Shown in pieces: positions 63,048 through 64,000 of a DNA stretch of 64,000 nt (its first letter is position 1; each line of letters opens with the position of its first letter). A program made the translations under genes and the position numbers. The notes beneath the pieces were generated by a model that saw only the letters and a list, made by a program, of their open reading frames with translations, was not told the origin of the DNA and did not search any database. Location: positions 124,001 through 188,000 of IMG/VR virus record IMGVR_UViG_3300050821_002122, one strand, 5' to 3'. Source of the stretch: a virus.

Positions 63048-63338
63048 ATGCAACGTACAATCCGTACCGTATTCTTTAACTACAAAGGTGAGACTGTCCA
63101 TACCAACATGGCGGTCCATCACAACTCTGCGGTGAACCGCGCATTCAGCAACATGGCGTTGAACGTCTACAGGGCTTCCGTAGCCCAGGTCTTCGATACC
63201 GAAACTGCTTTGCTCTACGCAGAGATCGTGCGCTCCAAATCCAATGAGGTCAAGGCGACTTGGCGCGCTGATCCGAAAAATCACAAAGACCCTCTGCGCA
63301 TGAGCGCCCAGGCCTTTTTCTACGAAAGACAGCGATGA
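63048..63338 (+). CDS. Hypothetical protein (96 aa)
   Basis: No family recognised. Strands first (RTIRTVFFNYKGETVHTNM) and then helices; basic overall. Its ribosome site is the TCCCTATGTAAAGGA element. ATGA overlap with the next gene. Confidence 0.8.
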   Translation: MQRTIRTVFFNYKGETVHTNMAVHHNSAVNRAFSNMALNVYRASVAQVFDTETALLYAEIVRSKSNEVKATWRADPKNHKDPLRMSAQAFFYERQR

Positions 63339-63633
63339 AAATTCCACTCATGGAAATTAATGACACGGAACTGAGGTCTGCTGTTATGGTTGCTTCAGTA
63401 TTCGGAAGACCACGTCTTCCATTGTCTGGTACACATAAAATGTGGTGCTGTCAGACTGCTGAACTGATGCCTGATCAGCGTATAGAGCTTAGAGCGTATG
63501 TTCGATCTAGTGGCTACACACATTTTCAGAGGTAGAGAAATACACGCCACCAATCGGCGCTGGCGCAATTACAGGCGGATACAGCGAAGATTCGCTGACG
63601 CTGATCCGCAGGCCACGTCAACCGAAACCATAA
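63335..63633 (+). CDS. Hypothetical protein with an apparent -1 frameshift near its end
   Basis: From ATG 63335 the frame stops at 63535 after 66 codons (ending YTHFQR). The -1 frame beyond about 63525 stays open with coding-like codons (EVEKYTPPIGAGAITGGY, then SEDSLTLIRRPRQPKP) to TAA 63631-63633, just before the next ribosome site. A fourth-to-fifth T change in CATTTTC would join them into about 98 residues. It may be slippage on TTTT or a missing base. Confidence 0.55.
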
Positions 63634-63643
63634 GGAGAACAAG

Positions 63644-64000
63644 ATGCCTAATCGCAAAGAAATATTGGTACACCTCGATGAGTACCTTCACTCAGAATAC
63701 GTCATGGACTTTGACGACGGCGTATGTGCTTACAAAGTGCGTTCCTATCACCTGGAAGGCGTTATCAAAACTCTCGACCCAGAACATTTGTACGACGGTA
63801 TACTTAACCACTTCGGCCTCAATGAGGACGAGGACGAAGATTCAGCAAGAGAGAAAGCCACAGCCAAATGGACCTCTCGTCGTAAGATCGTTGATTGGCT
63901 CCTGCAATACGATGGTCAGCTTGACCTGAGGGATGAAGCAGATGGGTCAAGTAATGATACCAGGCCAAACGCCTGGGTAGTCGGTAATCCGAAAAAGACG
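63644..64000 (+). CDS. Hypothetical protein, truncated by the window edge
   Basis: Starts with TAAGGAGAACAAG before the ATG at 63644; 119 codons are open to the window edge. The visible part has an acidic helical stretch (LNEDEDEDSAREKATAKW) and no recognised domain. Confidence 0.8.
   Translation, partial: MPNRKEILVHLDEYLHSEYVMDFDDGVCAYKVRSYHLEGVIKTLDPEHLYDGILNHFGLNEDEDEDSAREKATAKWTSRRKIVDWLLQYDGQLDLRDEADGSSNDTRPNAWVVGNPKKT

Noticed and set aside
63498-63929. Open frame of 143 codons overlapping the last gene
   Set aside because: It is rich in rare Arg codons and runs antiphase through the well-supported gene at 63644; the -1 frame of the 63335 gene has much better coding character.

Overview
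The window looks like the interior of a large, virulent, double-stranded DNA tailed phage of a Gram-negative, probably proteobacterial, host. The reasons are: about 130 tightly packed and mostly small genes joined by ATGA or TGATG overlaps with strong Shine-Dalgarno sites; a family A DNA polymerase; a two-subunit type II topoisomerase of the T4 gp39/gp52 kind; an SbcD/Mre11/gp47-type nuclease; free-standing and embedded homing endonucleases; a tRNA; and no bacterial housekeeping genes or integrase. The phage species cannot be named from sequence reading alone, and no clear head, tail or lysis genes are visible.

Layout. Positions 1-18906 are transcribed leftward. From the right this block holds two GNAT acetyltransferases (one with a KGG tail), three tandem small paralogues, a run of unknown proteins, an all-alpha NTP pyrophosphohydrolase, an XRE-type regulator, a very acidic protein, an AAA ATPase, a Gly/Gln-rich probable structural or abundant protein with a long structured leader, several small proteins, and finally the DNA polymerase, which carries an in-frame HNH-AP2 endonuclease. 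Positions 18907-19148 are a divergent control region with two TGTCAGACA dyads and an outward AGTAAATA box on each side. From 19149 to the end everything is rightward. This begins with a protein resembling filamentous-phage gpII replication initiators, two paralogous HTH-like proteins, the SbcD-like nuclease and a SLOG-family protein (19-26 kb). A long array of small, probably early accessory genes follows (27-42 kb), ending with a J-domain protein and a lysine-rich protein. Then come a tRNA-like element, a CAT-anticodon tRNA and a homing-endonuclease-like gene (42.4-43.4 kb), a Lys/Asp/Glu-rich protein, the topoisomerase operon invaded by an HNH endonuclease (45.5-50.1 kb), and further accessory genes including a histone-like Lys-rich protein, an HNH protein, a possible sigma-like protein and an SPFH-domain lipoprotein.

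Regulatory signals repeat through the window. AGTAAATA, on either strand, sits 20-50 bases before many genes and resembles T4-type late promoters (TATAAATA). A strong sigma70-like box with a shared downstream GAAGCGTA tail occurs three times, with a fourth diverged copy, and an AAACGATTTA-type dyad or repeat lies close to each, often over a stop codon. The 15-mer TCCCTATGTAAAGGA supplies the ribosome-binding site of five genes. Factor-independent terminators punctuate the rightward array. Three genes show apparent frameshifts (near 30.1, 35.7 and 63.5 kb); each could be a real recoding event, a decayed gene or an assembly indel.
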